NCBI GenBank assembly: GCA_036725605.1
Contig: DAIMDW010000019.1
Span: 1 to 64,000, forward strand
Length of the DNA: 64,000 nt
Source of the DNA: CALBTQ01 sp036725605
GTDB taxonomy: Bacteria > Lernaellota > Lernaellaia > Lernaellales > Lernaellaceae
Reading direction: 5' to 3'
The translations under genes were made by a program, and so were the position numbers. The notes below the pieces were generated by a model, which had not been told where the DNA came from, made no database searches, and saw nothing but the letters and a program-made list of their open reading frames with translations. Shown one piece after another: positions 9,395 to 18,359 of the stretch. Each line of letters starts with the position of its first letter. Position 1 is the stretch's first letter.

Positions 9395-10626
9395 GGCGGC
9401 GGGTACTGATTATCGGCGGGGGCATCGCGGGTCTGACCGCTTCGCTGGAAGCGGCGCAGGCCGGCGCGGACGTGACGATTCTGCAAGCGGGGCAGGGCGC
9501 GCATCACTTGTTTTCCGGCTGCATCGACGTGCTGGCCTATCCCGATCCGGACGGGCCGCCGGCGGAAAATCCGTTGGTCGAGATCGTCAAGCTGACCGGC
9601 AGCCGGCCCGGGCATCCGTACGCGAAGGTCGGCGCGCCGATGGTGCGCGAGGCGCTGACCAGCTTCATCGCGCGGCTGGACGCGCAGGGGCTGGTGTACC
9701 ACGGCAGCGGCGAAACGTTGCGGCGCGTGGCGACGGCGCTGGGCACGATCCGCCTGACCGGTCTGGTGCCCGACACGATGCACGGCGATCCGTCGCAGAT
9801 CGACGCGGTGTGCAACGTCGGCTTCTTCCGCAATTTCGCCGAGGGGATGATCGCCGCCGAACTGGGGCGGCGCACCGGCCGCGCCATTGCGGCGCTGTCC
9901 TACGGCTTCGAACAGGGGCGGCGCGATGCGGTGGGCATCGCCGGACAGTTGTGCGCGGCGGATCGCTGCACGGCGCTCGGCGAATTTTTAAAGGAACTGG
10001 CGCCGGGCAAGACCGTGGCCATTCCCAACGTGCTGGACGCGGATCGCGCCACGGACATCAAGCGGCGCGTCGAGGAAATTTTCGGCGGCACGCTGCTGGA
10101 AATGCCGGGCCTGCCGCCGGGGCTGGCCGGCGTACGGATGATCCGCGCGATGCGGCGCACCGCGTTGGATGCCGGCGTGCGGATCATTTCCGCCGCGCGG
10201 GCCGTGGGCGCGCGCACCGCCGACGGACTGGTGCGCGGCGTGTGGGTGAAGGCCGGCGCGAACGAACGCATGGAAACCGCCGATGCGTACGTGCTCGCCG
10301 CCGGGCACCTGGTTACCGGCGGGCTGGTCAGCGACCGGTACCGGCTGCGCGAACCGATTTTCAACCTACCGGTGCGCGGCTGGGACGGCGGAAGATTTTT
10401 CGCCGAGAAATTTCTCACCACCCAGGGACACCCGGCGTTGAGCGCGGGCGTGGAAGTGGACGAACACCTGCGGCCGTTGGGCGAAAGCGGGCCGCTGTAC
10501 GAGAACCTTTTCGCCTGCGGCGATATCCTGGCCGGCTTCGACCCCTACCGCGAACGTAGCGGCGGCGGCGTCGCGTTGGCCACCGGCACGGTCGCCGGTC
10601 GTCGGGCCGCGGGGGTGAGCGCATGA
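9391..10626 (+). CDS. glpB: Anaerobic glycerol-3-phosphate dehydrogenase subunit B
   Basis: A 411-residue flavoprotein subunit with an N-terminal GGGIAGLTASLEAA dinucleotide-binding motif and a C-terminal GDILAGFDPYRERSGGGVALATG segment, typical of GlpB. It links GlpA to the membrane-anchoring GlpC. Its start overlaps the glpA stop (ATGA at 9391) and its end overlaps the glpC start (ATGA at 10623), so the three are probably translationally coupled in equal amounts. Confidence 0.92.
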   Translation: MRRRVLIIGGGIAGLTASLEAAQAGADVTILQAGQGAHHLFSGCIDVLAYPDPDGPPAENPLVEIVKLTGSRPGHPYAKVGAPMVREALTSFIARLDAQGLVYHGSGETLRRVATALGTIRLTGLVPDTMHGDPSQIDAVCNVGFFRNFAEGMIAAELGRRTGRAIAALSYGFEQGRRDAVGIAGQLCAADRCTALGEFLKELAPGKTVAIPNVLDADRATDIKRRVEEIFGGTLLEMPGLPPGLAGVRMIRAMRRTALDAGVRIISAARAVGARTADGLVRGVWVKAGANERMETADAYVLAAGHLVTGGLVSDRYRLREPIFNLPVRGWDGGRFFAEKFLTTQGHPALSAGVEVDEHLRPLGESGPLYENLFACGDILAGFDPYRERSGGGVALATGTVAGRRAAGVSA

Positions 10627-11861
10627 TCAAACGCAAACGCATCGTCGAGCCGCTGCGCCCCGACACCTTGTTCGATCCGTGCATCAAATGCACGATCTGC
10701 GTGACCGCCTGCCCGGTGGCGCAGGTGACCGCCGCGTTCCCCGGCCCCAAGCAGGCCGGTCCCGACGCCCAACGGTTTCGCGGGCGCGGCGAGCCGGTCG
10801 AGGGCTCGTGGATCACGCTGTGCACCGGCTGCCATCGCTGCCAGACGGTCTGCCCGGCCGACGTGCCGATCGCCGAAATCAACCTCTTCGCCAAGCAGCG
10901 CTACGCGCGCAAACACGGCTACGGTCTGGCCACGCAACTGATGACCCACGCGCATTTGCTCAGCCCGTGGGGTGCGCGCTTTCGGCCGATCGCCATGCTG
11001 ATGCTGCGCTGGAAACTGGCGCGGTGGTTCGCCGAAAAACTGTTCGGCATCGATCGACGCGCACCGATGCCGCCGTTCGCCAAGCAGCGCTTCTCGACTT
11101 TCCTCAAAAAGCACAAGTCGCCGGCCGGCAAGCGCAAGGTCGCCTATTTCTACGGCTGCTTCACCGACTCGAACGAGCCGGCGGCCGGTCACGCCATCCT
11201 GCGCGTGCTGGAAGCGGCGGGCGTCGAGGTGCATATTCCGCCGCAGCAGTGTTGCGGCGCGGCGCTGGTGGGCGCGGGCCATTTCGATCACGCGCGCAAG
11301 CAGAACGAGTTCAACATCGCGTCGCTCAAACAGGCGCTGGACGAGGGCTGCGAGGCGATTGTCGTGGGTTCGCCCAGTTGCGCGCTGGCGCTGTCGCACG
11401 AAAGCGGCGACACGCTGGGCATCGACGGGCAGGGCGTGTACGAGAAGGTCGTCGACGTGTTCACCTACCTGCGCCGGCTGCGGGACGAGGGCGAGCTGAA
11501 CCTGCGGTTCAAGGAAACGCCGGTCGACGCGGCCTTCCACGAGGCGTGCCACCTGACCGCTCTGGGCCTGGGCGCCAACGCGCCGGGGCTGCTCAACGAA
11601 ATTCCCGGCGTGCGCGTGCGCGTGTTGGACGCGGGCTGCTGCGGGCTGGCGGGCACCTATGGCATGAAGGCCAAGACCGGCGATCTGGCGCGGGCGATCG
11701 GCGTGAACGTCGCGGCGCGCGTGGCCGAATGGAAACCGCAGGTCGTGCTCTCCGAGTGCGAAGGTTGCCGCATGCAGATCACGCATCTGACCGGCGTGCC
11801 CACGAAACATCCGGCCCAGGTGCTGGCCGAGGCGCTTGCCGATTCGCCGCCGAGCAAGTAG
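10623..11861 (+). CDS. glpC: Anaerobic glycerol-3-phosphate dehydrogenase subunit C
   Basis: A 412-residue iron-sulfur subunit. Two 4Fe-4S motifs lie near the N-terminus (CIKCTICVTACP and CTGCHRCQTVCP). Two CCG-type domains follow, with QQCCGAALVG and AGCCGLAG and the C-terminal SECEGCRMQ. CCG domains bind non-cubane clusters or haem and pass electrons to quinone. It is the last gene of the glpABC overlap chain. Length is near the family norm. Long amphipathic helices between the ferredoxin and CCG parts are consistent with membrane association. Confidence 0.93.
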   Translation: MIKRKRIVEPLRPDTLFDPCIKCTICVTACPVAQVTAAFPGPKQAGPDAQRFRGRGEPVEGSWITLCTGCHRCQTVCPADVPIAEINLFAKQRYARKHGYGLATQLMTHAHLLSPWGARFRPIAMLMLRWKLARWFAEKLFGIDRRAPMPPFAKQRFSTFLKKHKSPAGKRKVAYFYGCFTDSNEPAAGHAILRVLEAAGVEVHIPPQQCCGAALVGAGHFDHARKQNEFNIASLKQALDEGCEAIVVGSPSCALALSHESGDTLGIDGQGVYEKVVDVFTYLRRLRDEGELNLRFKETPVDAAFHEACHLTALGLGANAPGLLNEIPGVRVRVLDAGCCGLAGTYGMKAKTGDLARAIGVNVAARVAEWKPQVVLSECEGCRMQITHLTGVPTKHPAQVLAEALADSPPSK

Positions 11862-11894
11862 GATCGAATCCTTGTAACCGACAGGGAGAACGAT

Positions 11895-12446
11895 GTGGCG
11901 GCCGGTCCCTTCCGACGCGGATTGATGATCACCTTCAGCGTGCTGATCGCGCTGGGCGTGGCTTTCGGCTATCGCTACGTGCTCGAGACGCAACTGGCCG
12001 GCTACAGCGCGCGCAAGCAGCACGACCTGGAGCAGATCAAACGCCGCGACGCCCGCCGCCGTTTCACCCCCGGCATTCCCGCCGAACGCGAACGCATCCT
12101 GCGCGAACAATTCGGCGACCTCCCCGAGTTCATCGAAGTGCGCACCGAGCTGGAGTTGGTCAACACCTGGAAGATCCTGATGGTGTTGCTGTTCGCGCCC
12201 ATCAGCGTGGGCGTGGCGCTCTACCTCAACCTCGCGCGCAAACGCAAACCGCTGTGGCGCTGGCTCAACGGCCTGGCCGTGTTGCTCGCCTCGTCGCAGG
12301 CGCTGCCGCTGTTGCTGCTGCCGGAAGACGCGCTGCATTTCGTGCGGTTGCTCGGCGTGCCGCTGGTCGTGCTGGGCGCGGCGGTGCTGGCCGTCGGCGC
12401 GCTGCGCGAGCGGATCGTCGCCCTGCGCGAGAAAGCGCCCGCCTGA
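11895..12446 (+). CDS. Uncharacterised four-TM membrane protein
   Basis: A 183-residue protein starting at a GTG (11895) with GGGAGA upstream. It has one N-terminal membrane segment (about 9-27), a charged periplasmic or cytoplasmic domain (about 30-92) rich in Arg and Glu, then three further hydrophobic segments (about 93-112, 124-144 and 146-165) and a basic tail. I do not recognise the family. It sits 33 bases after glpC and 10 before the protein kinase, so it probably belongs to the same transcript as the kinase. Confidence 0.65.
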   Translation: MAAGPFRRGLMITFSVLIALGVAFGYRYVLETQLAGYSARKQHDLEQIKRRDARRRFTPGIPAERERILREQFGDLPEFIEVRTELELVNTWKILMVLLFAPISVGVALYLNLARKRKPLWRWLNGLAVLLASSQALPLLLLPEDALHFVRLLGVPLVVLGAAVLAVGALRERIVALREKAPA

Positions 12447-12456
12447 GGGGGAGGGC

Positions 12457-13896
12457 ATGACCCCGTTCAAACCGACGTTGAAGAAAATCTCGGGCCTGAC
12501 CGACCTGACGCCCTTGGGGCGCGGCGGCATGGCCGAGGTGTACCGCGCCGTGCGCAAAAGCGACGGCCGCGCGGTGGCGGTCAAGGTGATGACCGAGGAC
12601 GCGATGTTCTCGGCGACCAACGTGCGGCGCTTCGAGCGCGAGGCCGAAACGATGGGCGCGCTGCGGCATCCGCACATCGTGCAGGCGTTTGCCTTCGGCG
12701 AAGTCGGCGACCGACCGTACCTGGTGATGGAGCTGGTCGAGGGTCCTTCGGCGCAAGACAAGGTGGTCGACGGCGGGCCGCTGCCGGTCGATGAAGCGCT
12801 GGCGATCGTCGAGCAGACGGCCGCGGCGCTGGCCTACGCGCACGAGCGCGGGTACGTCCATCGCGACGTGAAGCCCTCGAACATTCTGTTGCACGAGGGC
12901 CGTACGGTGAAGCTGTCGGACTTCGGCCTGGCCAAGCTCGAGGGCGACCTGTCGGTGACCGTCGACGGCAGCGTGCTGGGCACGCCGCATTACCTCGCGC
13001 CCGAACAGATCAGCGGCTCGCCGAACGTCGACGCGCGCGCGGACATCTACAGCCTGGGCATGACGCTGTACTTTCTCGTCGCCGGGCGGCCGGCTTTCGC
13101 CGCGGCGAACATTCACGCGGTGCTCACGCGGCACCTGACCGACCGCGTGGCGTTCGACGATGAACTGCGCGCGCGCCTGAGCGAGCCGTTGATGACGACC
13201 ATCCGCCGCATGACCGCCAAACGGCCCGAGCAACGTTACGCGTCGATCGCCGAACTGCGGCGCGACCTGGCCTGGGTCAAGGGCGAGGCCGACGAGCCGA
13301 TGCGGCCGCTCAACGATCTGCGCGCCGACGCCCCCGAGTTTTACGTGCAGGATTGGACGCAGGCCGACGAGTCCGAATGCGACGACGAAAGCGGGCCGTG
13401 CCACGAAATGCCCGACGATCCGGAGCACGCGTTGCAGCTCGCGCCGGGCGAGGTGCTGTGCTACGAGGGCGAGGCCTGCCCCGACGTGCACTGGCTGCTG
13501 TCGGGCGAAATCGAAGTGCTGCGCGCCGGGCGACGCATCGCGGTGATCCGCGAAACGGGGACGATTCTCGGCGAGATCGCCGCCCTGCGTCGCGCCCCGC
13601 GCCAGGTGACCATGCGCGCACTGGTTTCGACTTCACTGTTGCGCGTGGACGCCGAGGAATTTCCCGCCTATCTGGCCGCGCATCCGTCCGCACTGCGCGA
13701 GGTGCTGCGCGAACTGGCCGAGCGCGCCTTCACCGCCGGCGAGCAACTGGGCGAGGCCGAAACGACGCTGGCCGATCTGCGCCGCACCGTGCTGACCATC
13801 GCGCGGGGATTGGCCGAGCACGACCTGACCGCCGCCGAGGGAGCGAGCCTGCTCAATGAATTGATGATGTTTCCCAAAGCCGGAATGACGGAATAA
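12457..13896 (+). CDS. Ser/Thr protein kinase with cNMP-binding-like domain
   Basis: A 479-residue soluble protein. The kinase domain spans about 15-290: glycine loop LGRGGMAEVY, Lys43 in VAVKV, catalytic HRDVKPSN with Asp137, DFG Asp155, and the LAPEQ activation-end motif. An acidic linker follows (about 295-325, rich in Asp and Glu). Residues about 330-420 match a cyclic-nucleotide-binding (CAP-ED) beta-roll, with LAPGEVLCYEGE, LLSGEIEVL and GEIAAL in order. All catalytic residues are present, so it is probably active. The arrangement implies control of phosphorylation by a small ligand. Unlike many PknB-type kinases it has no transmembrane segment. The ATG follows GAGGGC and lies 10 bases after the preceding gene. 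Confidence 0.9.
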   Translation: MTPFKPTLKKISGLTDLTPLGRGGMAEVYRAVRKSDGRAVAVKVMTEDAMFSATNVRRFEREAETMGALRHPHIVQAFAFGEVGDRPYLVMELVEGPSAQDKVVDGGPLPVDEALAIVEQTAAALAYAHERGYVHRDVKPSNILLHEGRTVKLSDFGLAKLEGDLSVTVDGSVLGTPHYLAPEQISGSPNVDARADIYSLGMTLYFLVAGRPAFAAANIHAVLTRHLTDRVAFDDELRARLSEPLMTTIRRMTAKRPEQRYASIAELRRDLAWVKGEADEPMRPLNDLRADAPEFYVQDWTQADESECDDESGPCHEMPDDPEHALQLAPGEVLCYEGEACPDVHWLLSGEIEVLRAGRRIAVIRETGTILGEIAALRRAPRQVTMRALVSTSLLRVDAEEFPAYLAAHPSALREVLRELAERAFTAGEQLGEAETTLADLRRTVLTIARGLAEHDLTAAEGASLLNELMMFPKAGMTE

Positions 13897-13928
13897 AAAA
13901 GGTCAGGAAGAGTATTTGCTGGTCCTGG

Positions 13929-13948
13929 ATGCCCGCCTGCGCGGGCAT
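13929..13948. repeat. REP-like perfect hairpin
   Basis: A perfect 8-base inverted repeat (ATGCCCGC, loop CTGC, GCGGGCAT) lies just after the protein kinase gene. It matches the common type of GC-rich palindrome found between bacterial genes and could stabilise or end the kinase transcript. No clear T-run follows it. Confidence 0.6.
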
Positions 13949-13995
13949 GACAATCCCCCTGTCACCCTTCTAACAATGTAATATCGCCAACTCGC

Positions 13996-14043
13996 CACTT
14001 ATAACTCATCACTCATAACTGTCCTTTGGCCTTCGCCAAAGGA
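13996..14043. repeat. Dispersed intergenic repeat plus 9-bp hairpin
   Basis: The 19 bases at 13996-14014 recur exactly at 63982-64000 and more loosely near 44783 and 62732. They are followed at 14022-14043 by a perfect hairpin (TCCTTTGGC, loop CTTC, GCCAAAGGA). A similar hairpin follows the copy at 62732. The element lies between convergent genes (protein kinase and phosphoesterase), so it may act as a bidirectional transcription end. Confidence 0.55.
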
Positions 14044-14048
14044 CCGCC

Positions 14049-16499
14049 TCACCAGTCGATTTCGATGCCGTGGTCCTTGGCGTATTGCCGCACCATGGCC
14101 ACCGCTTCGATATACTCCTGAACCTCTTCGGCTTCCTCTTCCTCGTCCTCGACGAAACCCGACAGCGAGTGTCCCTGCGGGAACGGCTCGCCCGGCCGGC
14201 TCAGCGCCCAAAGCACCTCGCCCATGCGACTGACCGCGTCGGGTGCGGAGAAGTTGGACTTGTCGCAGTACTCCTGGAACGGCAGGCCCTTGGGATTGAG
14301 CTCGAAGGGAATCGGATTGGGCGACGCCTCGTAGGCGGTCAGGTCGGGCGTCATGGTGAAGCAATCGTACATCGGCGAAGCATACCGGCTGTATTTGCTG
14401 GCCGGCGGCAGGCCGAGAATCAGCTCGATGGTGTGCCAGATGCTGCTCATCGAATACAGCACGCTGGACACGTGATCGCGCTTGGCGTACGGGCCGATGA
14501 CCAGTCCGATCGTGCGGTGTGGATCGACGTGGTCCGCGCCGGACTGCGGATCGTCCTCGGTGACGAACACCACCGTATCCTGCCAGTGCTCGCTGTTGCT
14601 GAGCCACTGGATCATCTTGCCCAGCGCCGCGTCGTTGTCGCCCATCAGATAGCGCGCGGTCGGCTGGCCGCTGCCGCTGCCGTAGGTGTGGTCGTTGGGC
14701 AGGCTGATGTAGATGAACGGCGGAAAGATGCCCAGTTCCCACTCGCGGATGATCTCGTCGACCTTCACCTCGTCGGAAACGCCCATGTTCCAGAAACCGT
14801 ACTTGATGTCGATGTAGGGCGCGTAGCGGTCGAAGTCCTCCATGAAGCCGATGATCTGCCCGTAGCTGCGAAACTCGATGCCCGCGTCCAGCAGCCGCCG
14901 GAAGATCGTGCCGGTCTGCGTGCGCGAGGTCGGGTCGATGTCGGGCAGCGGATAACGGTCATCGGTGATGAACGCCTTTTCGGTGATGTCGTTGAGCTTG
15001 CCGAAGGTCGCCCACAGGTGCCCCAGCACGCTGGTGTCGCCCTCGACGAACAGGTTGTCGCACACGACGAAGTCCTGCGCGAGCCGGTGATGGTTGGGCG
15101 TGACGTCCCAACCGTAGTTCAGGTACGTCGGATCGTGGCGCGTGCCTTCCAGATCGCCGAGCACCTGGTCGTAGGTTTTGTTTTCCTTGAGCACGAAGAT
15201 GACGTGCTTGATCTGCTCGCTGGGCGTGCCGTACTCGAAGGGAATCGGCGACTCGACGTCGGTCAGATCCCAGAAGTTCAGCGACCAGTTCAGCGCCTGC
15301 TCCTGCCGCTCGGTGTAGGTCGCCAGTTGCGCGGCGTCGGGAATCTCCAGCCCGTGCACGGTGGCGCGCCAGTTGGAATACAGCCCCATGCCGTAGGAGC
15401 CGTAGCCTTTGCCGCTGGTGTAGTAGAGCATGCCGTGGGCTTCGTCCAGGCGCAGGTTGGTCGCGTACCAGCCGGTGGGAATGCGGCCGAGCACCGAACC
15501 GTCGTCGGCGTCGAGCACGGCGATTTCGTTGGTGCCCGAGCAGACGACGTACAGCCGCTCGCCCGCCGCGTCGGCGGCCAGGGCCACCGGGCTGGCGCCC
15601 TCGGCCTCCGGCGTATCGCCGTAAAGCGACCAGGTGTCGATCACGGTCAGGGTGTCCACGTCGATCACGCTGATCGTATCCGAATCGGTGTTGGCCACGT
15701 ACAGCGTGGCGTCATCGGCGGAGACCGCCAGACCTTCGGGATTGTAGCCGACTTCGATATCCGCGATCGGGTCCTTGTCGTCCAGGTCCATCACCGTGAC
15801 CGAACTGCGGCCGGTATTGGACACGAAGGCCATCTCACCGTCGGAAGTGATTTTCACGTCGTAGCTGTACAGGTGCGCGTCGATGGAATCGACCTCCAGG
15901 CCGGTCAGCAGGTCGACGATCGACAGCCGCTTACCGTAAAGGCACGAGACGTACAGGTAGCGTTCATCGGGCGACAGGGCCAGGCCGGACGGATAATTTC
16001 TCACCGCGATGTTGCGCGTCTGCGCCGCGACGCCGCCGGTGAATTCGAACTCGAAGACCGTCTGGCTGCCGCCGCCGCCGACCCAGAAACGATCGCCCGC
16101 GCCGTTCCAGACCGCGCCGGAAAACAACTGACCCACGTCCAGATCCTGCAACGAGGTCATCGTGGCCGTGTCGATCAGCCGCACTTTGTCCTTGTTGGCC
16201 GAGACGGTGACCAGCGTGGCGCCGTCGGGGCTGACGGCCAGGTCCAGGGCGAAATTGTCGATGATCGTGCCCAGGCCGGCCGGCCAGATCATGCGCCCGG
16301 TGGGCAGCACGTACTGGTCGGTGCCCTCGATCGGCCCCGGCGGCAACAGGGCGTCGTTGCTGGGGGAGGGCTCGGCCTTGGCGCCGTCGCCGCTGACGGC
16401 CATCGCATCGCCGCGAGCGTGATCGCGGTCGGCGCAGGCGCTCAGCATGAGCGACAGGATCAACAAAATAAACAACGACCAACGGGAGACGTGGCTCAT
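14049..16499 (-). CDS. Beta-propeller/phosphoesterase lipoprotein
   Basis: An 816-residue exported protein. The ATG at 16499 has AAAGGAACG upstream. The signal ends in a LSAC lipobox (Cys22). Residues about 60-390 form YVTN-type propeller repeats (LYVSCLYGKRLSIVD, LYVANTDSDTISVID, LYVVCSGTNEIAVLD). Residues about 455-720 match the bacterial phosphoesterase family (PF04185), with LKENKTYDQVLGD and TEDDPQSGADHVDPHR as likely metal and phosphate sites. The C-terminal 90 residues contain an acidic EDEEEEAEEV run. By family it may cleave phosphate esters or phospholipids at the cell surface. The substrate is unknown. It is transcribed divergently from the nucleoside kinase. Confidence 0.82.
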   Translation of the reverse strand: MSHVSRWSLFILLILSLMLSACADRDHARGDAMAVSGDGAKAEPSPSNDALLPPGPIEGTDQYVLPTGRMIWPAGLGTIIDNFALDLAVSPDGATLVTVSANKDKVRLIDTATMTSLQDLDVGQLFSGAVWNGAGDRFWVGGGGSQTVFEFEFTGGVAAQTRNIAVRNYPSGLALSPDERYLYVSCLYGKRLSIVDLLTGLEVDSIDAHLYSYDVKITSDGEMAFVSNTGRSSVTVMDLDDKDPIADIEVGYNPEGLAVSADDATLYVANTDSDTISVIDVDTLTVIDTWSLYGDTPEAEGASPVALAADAAGERLYVVCSGTNEIAVLDADDGSVLGRIPTGWYATNLRLDEAHGMLYYTSGKGYGSYGMGLYSNWRATVHGLEIPDAAQLATYTERQEQALNWSLNFWDLTDVESPIPFEYGTPSEQIKHVIFVLKENKTYDQVLGDLEGTRHDPTYLNYGWDVTPNHHRLAQDFVVCDNLFVEGDTSVLGHLWATFGKLNDITEKAFITDDRYPLPDIDPTSRTQTGTIFRRLLDAGIEFRSYGQIIGFMEDFDRYAPYIDIKYGFWNMGVSDEVKVDEIIREWELGIFPPFIYISLPNDHTYGSGSGQPTARYLMGDNDAALGKMIQWLSNSEHWQDTVVFVTEDDPQSGADHVDPHRTIGLVIGPYAKRDHVSSVLYSMSSIWHTIELILGLPPASKYSRYASPMYDCFTMTPDLTAYEASPNPIPFELNPKGLPFQEYCDKSNFSAPDAVSRMGEVLWALSRPGEPFPQGHSLSGFVEDEEEEAEEVQEYIEAVAMVRQYAKDHGIEIDW

Positions 16500-16532
16500 G
16501 ATCGTTCCTTTCGCTTGGTTCGCCGGATCATA

Positions 16533-16538
16533 TATAAT
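16533..16538 (+). promoter_or_regulatory. Candidate -10 element for nucleoside kinase
   Basis: A TATAAT hexamer sits in a short AT-rich patch of the divergent gap between the phosphoesterase and nucleoside kinase genes. The matching -35 is poor, so only the -10 is marked. It would give a leader of roughly 80 bases before the ATG at 16620. Confidence 0.3.
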
Positions 16539-16619
16539 AGCAAGCATTGCGCCCGATGAACAACGGCGAACAAGGGAGGGGTTATGCCGCGTGTGGAGAA
16601 GAACAACCGAGGAGATTTC

Positions 16620-18275
16620 ATGCACCGTCAGCTCAACGTGGTCCTCAACGGCATTCCGACGAAAATCAACGCGGGCTTGTCCATTCTGGAAGCGCTCGAC
16701 CAGTATCCGCATCCGGGCAAACACCCGGCGCTGGGGGCGATCGTCGACTATCAGCTCTCCAGCCTCGGCCGGCGCCTGCGCAGCGACTGCACGGTCGAGA
16801 CGGTCGATCTGACCAGCAAGGCCGGCGCGGACATCTACCGCCGCACGGCGGTGCTGTTGCTGACCATGGCCGCCGAAAAACTGCTGCCCGGGCGGCAAAT
16901 CGAAGTCGGACAATCGATCGCCCACGGCTATTTCTTCTCCCTGCGCGAAGGCCGCATCGGCAAAAAGAAGGTCAAGGAGCTGCAGACGGAAATGGTGCGC
17001 CTGCGCGATCAGGCGATTCCGCTGCACTTCATGTTTTATCCGGTGGAAGAGGCGATTCGCTATTACGAGGGCCTGGGGCTAAAGTCCAAGGCCGACATGC
17101 TCTGGCAGAGCCACCAGGCGCAGGTGCTCATGGCCAAGGTCGGCGACCGCCTGACGCTGCCCTACGGCCCGCTGGCGATGTCCACCGACGCGATCCATCA
17201 CTTTTCGCTGCTGCCCTACGAGGACGGCATGGTGCTGCGTTTCCCCGATCGCAAGGGGCGGCCGGTCAAGCGCATGACCCCGCAGCCCAAGCTGTTCGCC
17301 ACCTTCCGCGAGTCGGCCGAATGGAACAAGCTGATCGGCGCGGCCAACGTCTCGCAGCTCAACCGGCAGTTGATCGACGGACGCGGCGGCGATTTGATCC
17401 GCCTTGCCGAGGGCCTGCACGAAAAGAAGATCGTCCAGGTCGCCGACATGATCGCGGCGCGGCGCAAAGACGTGCGGTTGATTTTGATTTCCGGCCCCAG
17501 CAGTTCGGGCAAGACGACCACCTCCAAGCGCCTGTCGATTCAGTTGCGCGTCAACGGCATCGAACCGGTGACCATCAGTCTGGACAACTACTACCTCGAT
17601 CCCGACCGCACCCCGCGCCATGCCGACGGCACGTTCGATTTCGAGCACCTCGAGGCGCTGGATCTCGAACTGCTCGACGATCATCTGCCGCGCCTGATCG
17701 CCGGCGAGAAGGTCGAAACGCCGGTCTTCGATTTTCAGAACCATCGCCGGCATCCGCGCAAGTCGATCCCGATTCAACTGGCGAAAAACCAGGTGCTCAT
17801 GCTCGAAGGCATTCACGCGCTCAATCCGCGCCTGACCGAAAACGTGCGCCAATCGGCGAAATTCAAGCTGTTCGTCTCCGCGCTGACGCAGTTGTCCATC
17901 GACGAGCACAACCGTATTTTTACCGCCGACACGCGCCTGCTGCGCCGGCTGGTGCGCGACCGGCATTTCCGCGGCTACGCCGTCTCCGACACGATCAACA
18001 TGTGGGACAGCGTGCGCCTGGGCGAGCGCAAGTGGATCTTCCCCTTCCAGGAGGACGCCGACGTGCTGTTCAACTCGGCGCTGGTCTACGAGCAGGCCGT
18101 GCTGACCACCTACGCGCGCCGCTTCCTGGTCGAGGTGCCGCGCGGCAGCGCCGCCTACACCGAGGCCGACCGGCTGATGAACTTCGTGAACATGTTCATC
18201 CCCATCCTGCCCGAAGAGGTGCCGACCACCAGCGTCCTGCGCGAGTTCATCGGCGGCAGCGCGTTCAGGTATTAG
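16620..18275 (+). CDS. TGS/SAD-domain nucleoside kinase (uridine kinase-like)
   Basis: A 551-residue protein combining an N-terminal TGS domain (about 1-70) and a threonyl-tRNA-synthetase-like second additional domain (about 70-230) with a C-terminal uridine kinase/phosphoribulokinase-like domain. The P-loop GPSSSGKT runs from residue 292 to 299, followed by SLDNYYLD and LMLEGIHALN segments. Kinases of this build phosphorylate nucleosides such as uridine or cytidine with ATP or GTP. The role of the tRNA-synthetase-like part is not settled. The ATG at 16620 is chosen because GAGGAG lies 5 bases upstream and it fits the domain edge. An in-frame ATG at 16584 with AGGGAGG is the alternative. Confidence 0.87.
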   Translation: MHRQLNVVLNGIPTKINAGLSILEALDQYPHPGKHPALGAIVDYQLSSLGRRLRSDCTVETVDLTSKAGADIYRRTAVLLLTMAAEKLLPGRQIEVGQSIAHGYFFSLREGRIGKKKVKELQTEMVRLRDQAIPLHFMFYPVEEAIRYYEGLGLKSKADMLWQSHQAQVLMAKVGDRLTLPYGPLAMSTDAIHHFSLLPYEDGMVLRFPDRKGRPVKRMTPQPKLFATFRESAEWNKLIGAANVSQLNRQLIDGRGGDLIRLAEGLHEKKIVQVADMIAARRKDVRLILISGPSSSGKTTTSKRLSIQLRVNGIEPVTISLDNYYLDPDRTPRHADGTFDFEHLEALDLELLDDHLPRLIAGEKVETPVFDFQNHRRHPRKSIPIQLAKNQVLMLEGIHALNPRLTENVRQSAKFKLFVSALTQLSIDEHNRIFTADTRLLRRLVRDRHFRGYAVSDTINMWDSVRLGERKWIFPFQEDADVLFNSALVYEQAVLTTYARRFLVEVPRGSAAYTEADRLMNFVNMFIPILPEEVPTTSVLREFIGGSAFRY

Positions 18276-18359
18276 CGGGCGGAATTTTTACGCGGCCGGC
18301 TTGCTTTTCCGGCGGCCGAGGATATATTGCCGCCGAAATTTCGCGGAGACGAACGACCG

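Noticed and set aside
10545..12761. Long minus-strand frame antisense to glpC
   Set aside because: Same reason: glpC has full motifs on the plus strand and the antisense product has none.
14070..16559. Long plus-strand frame antisense to the phosphoesterase
   Set aside because: High GC opens long antisense frames. The antisense product is Arg-, His- and Val-rich without domains, while the minus strand has a clear protein family and lipobox.
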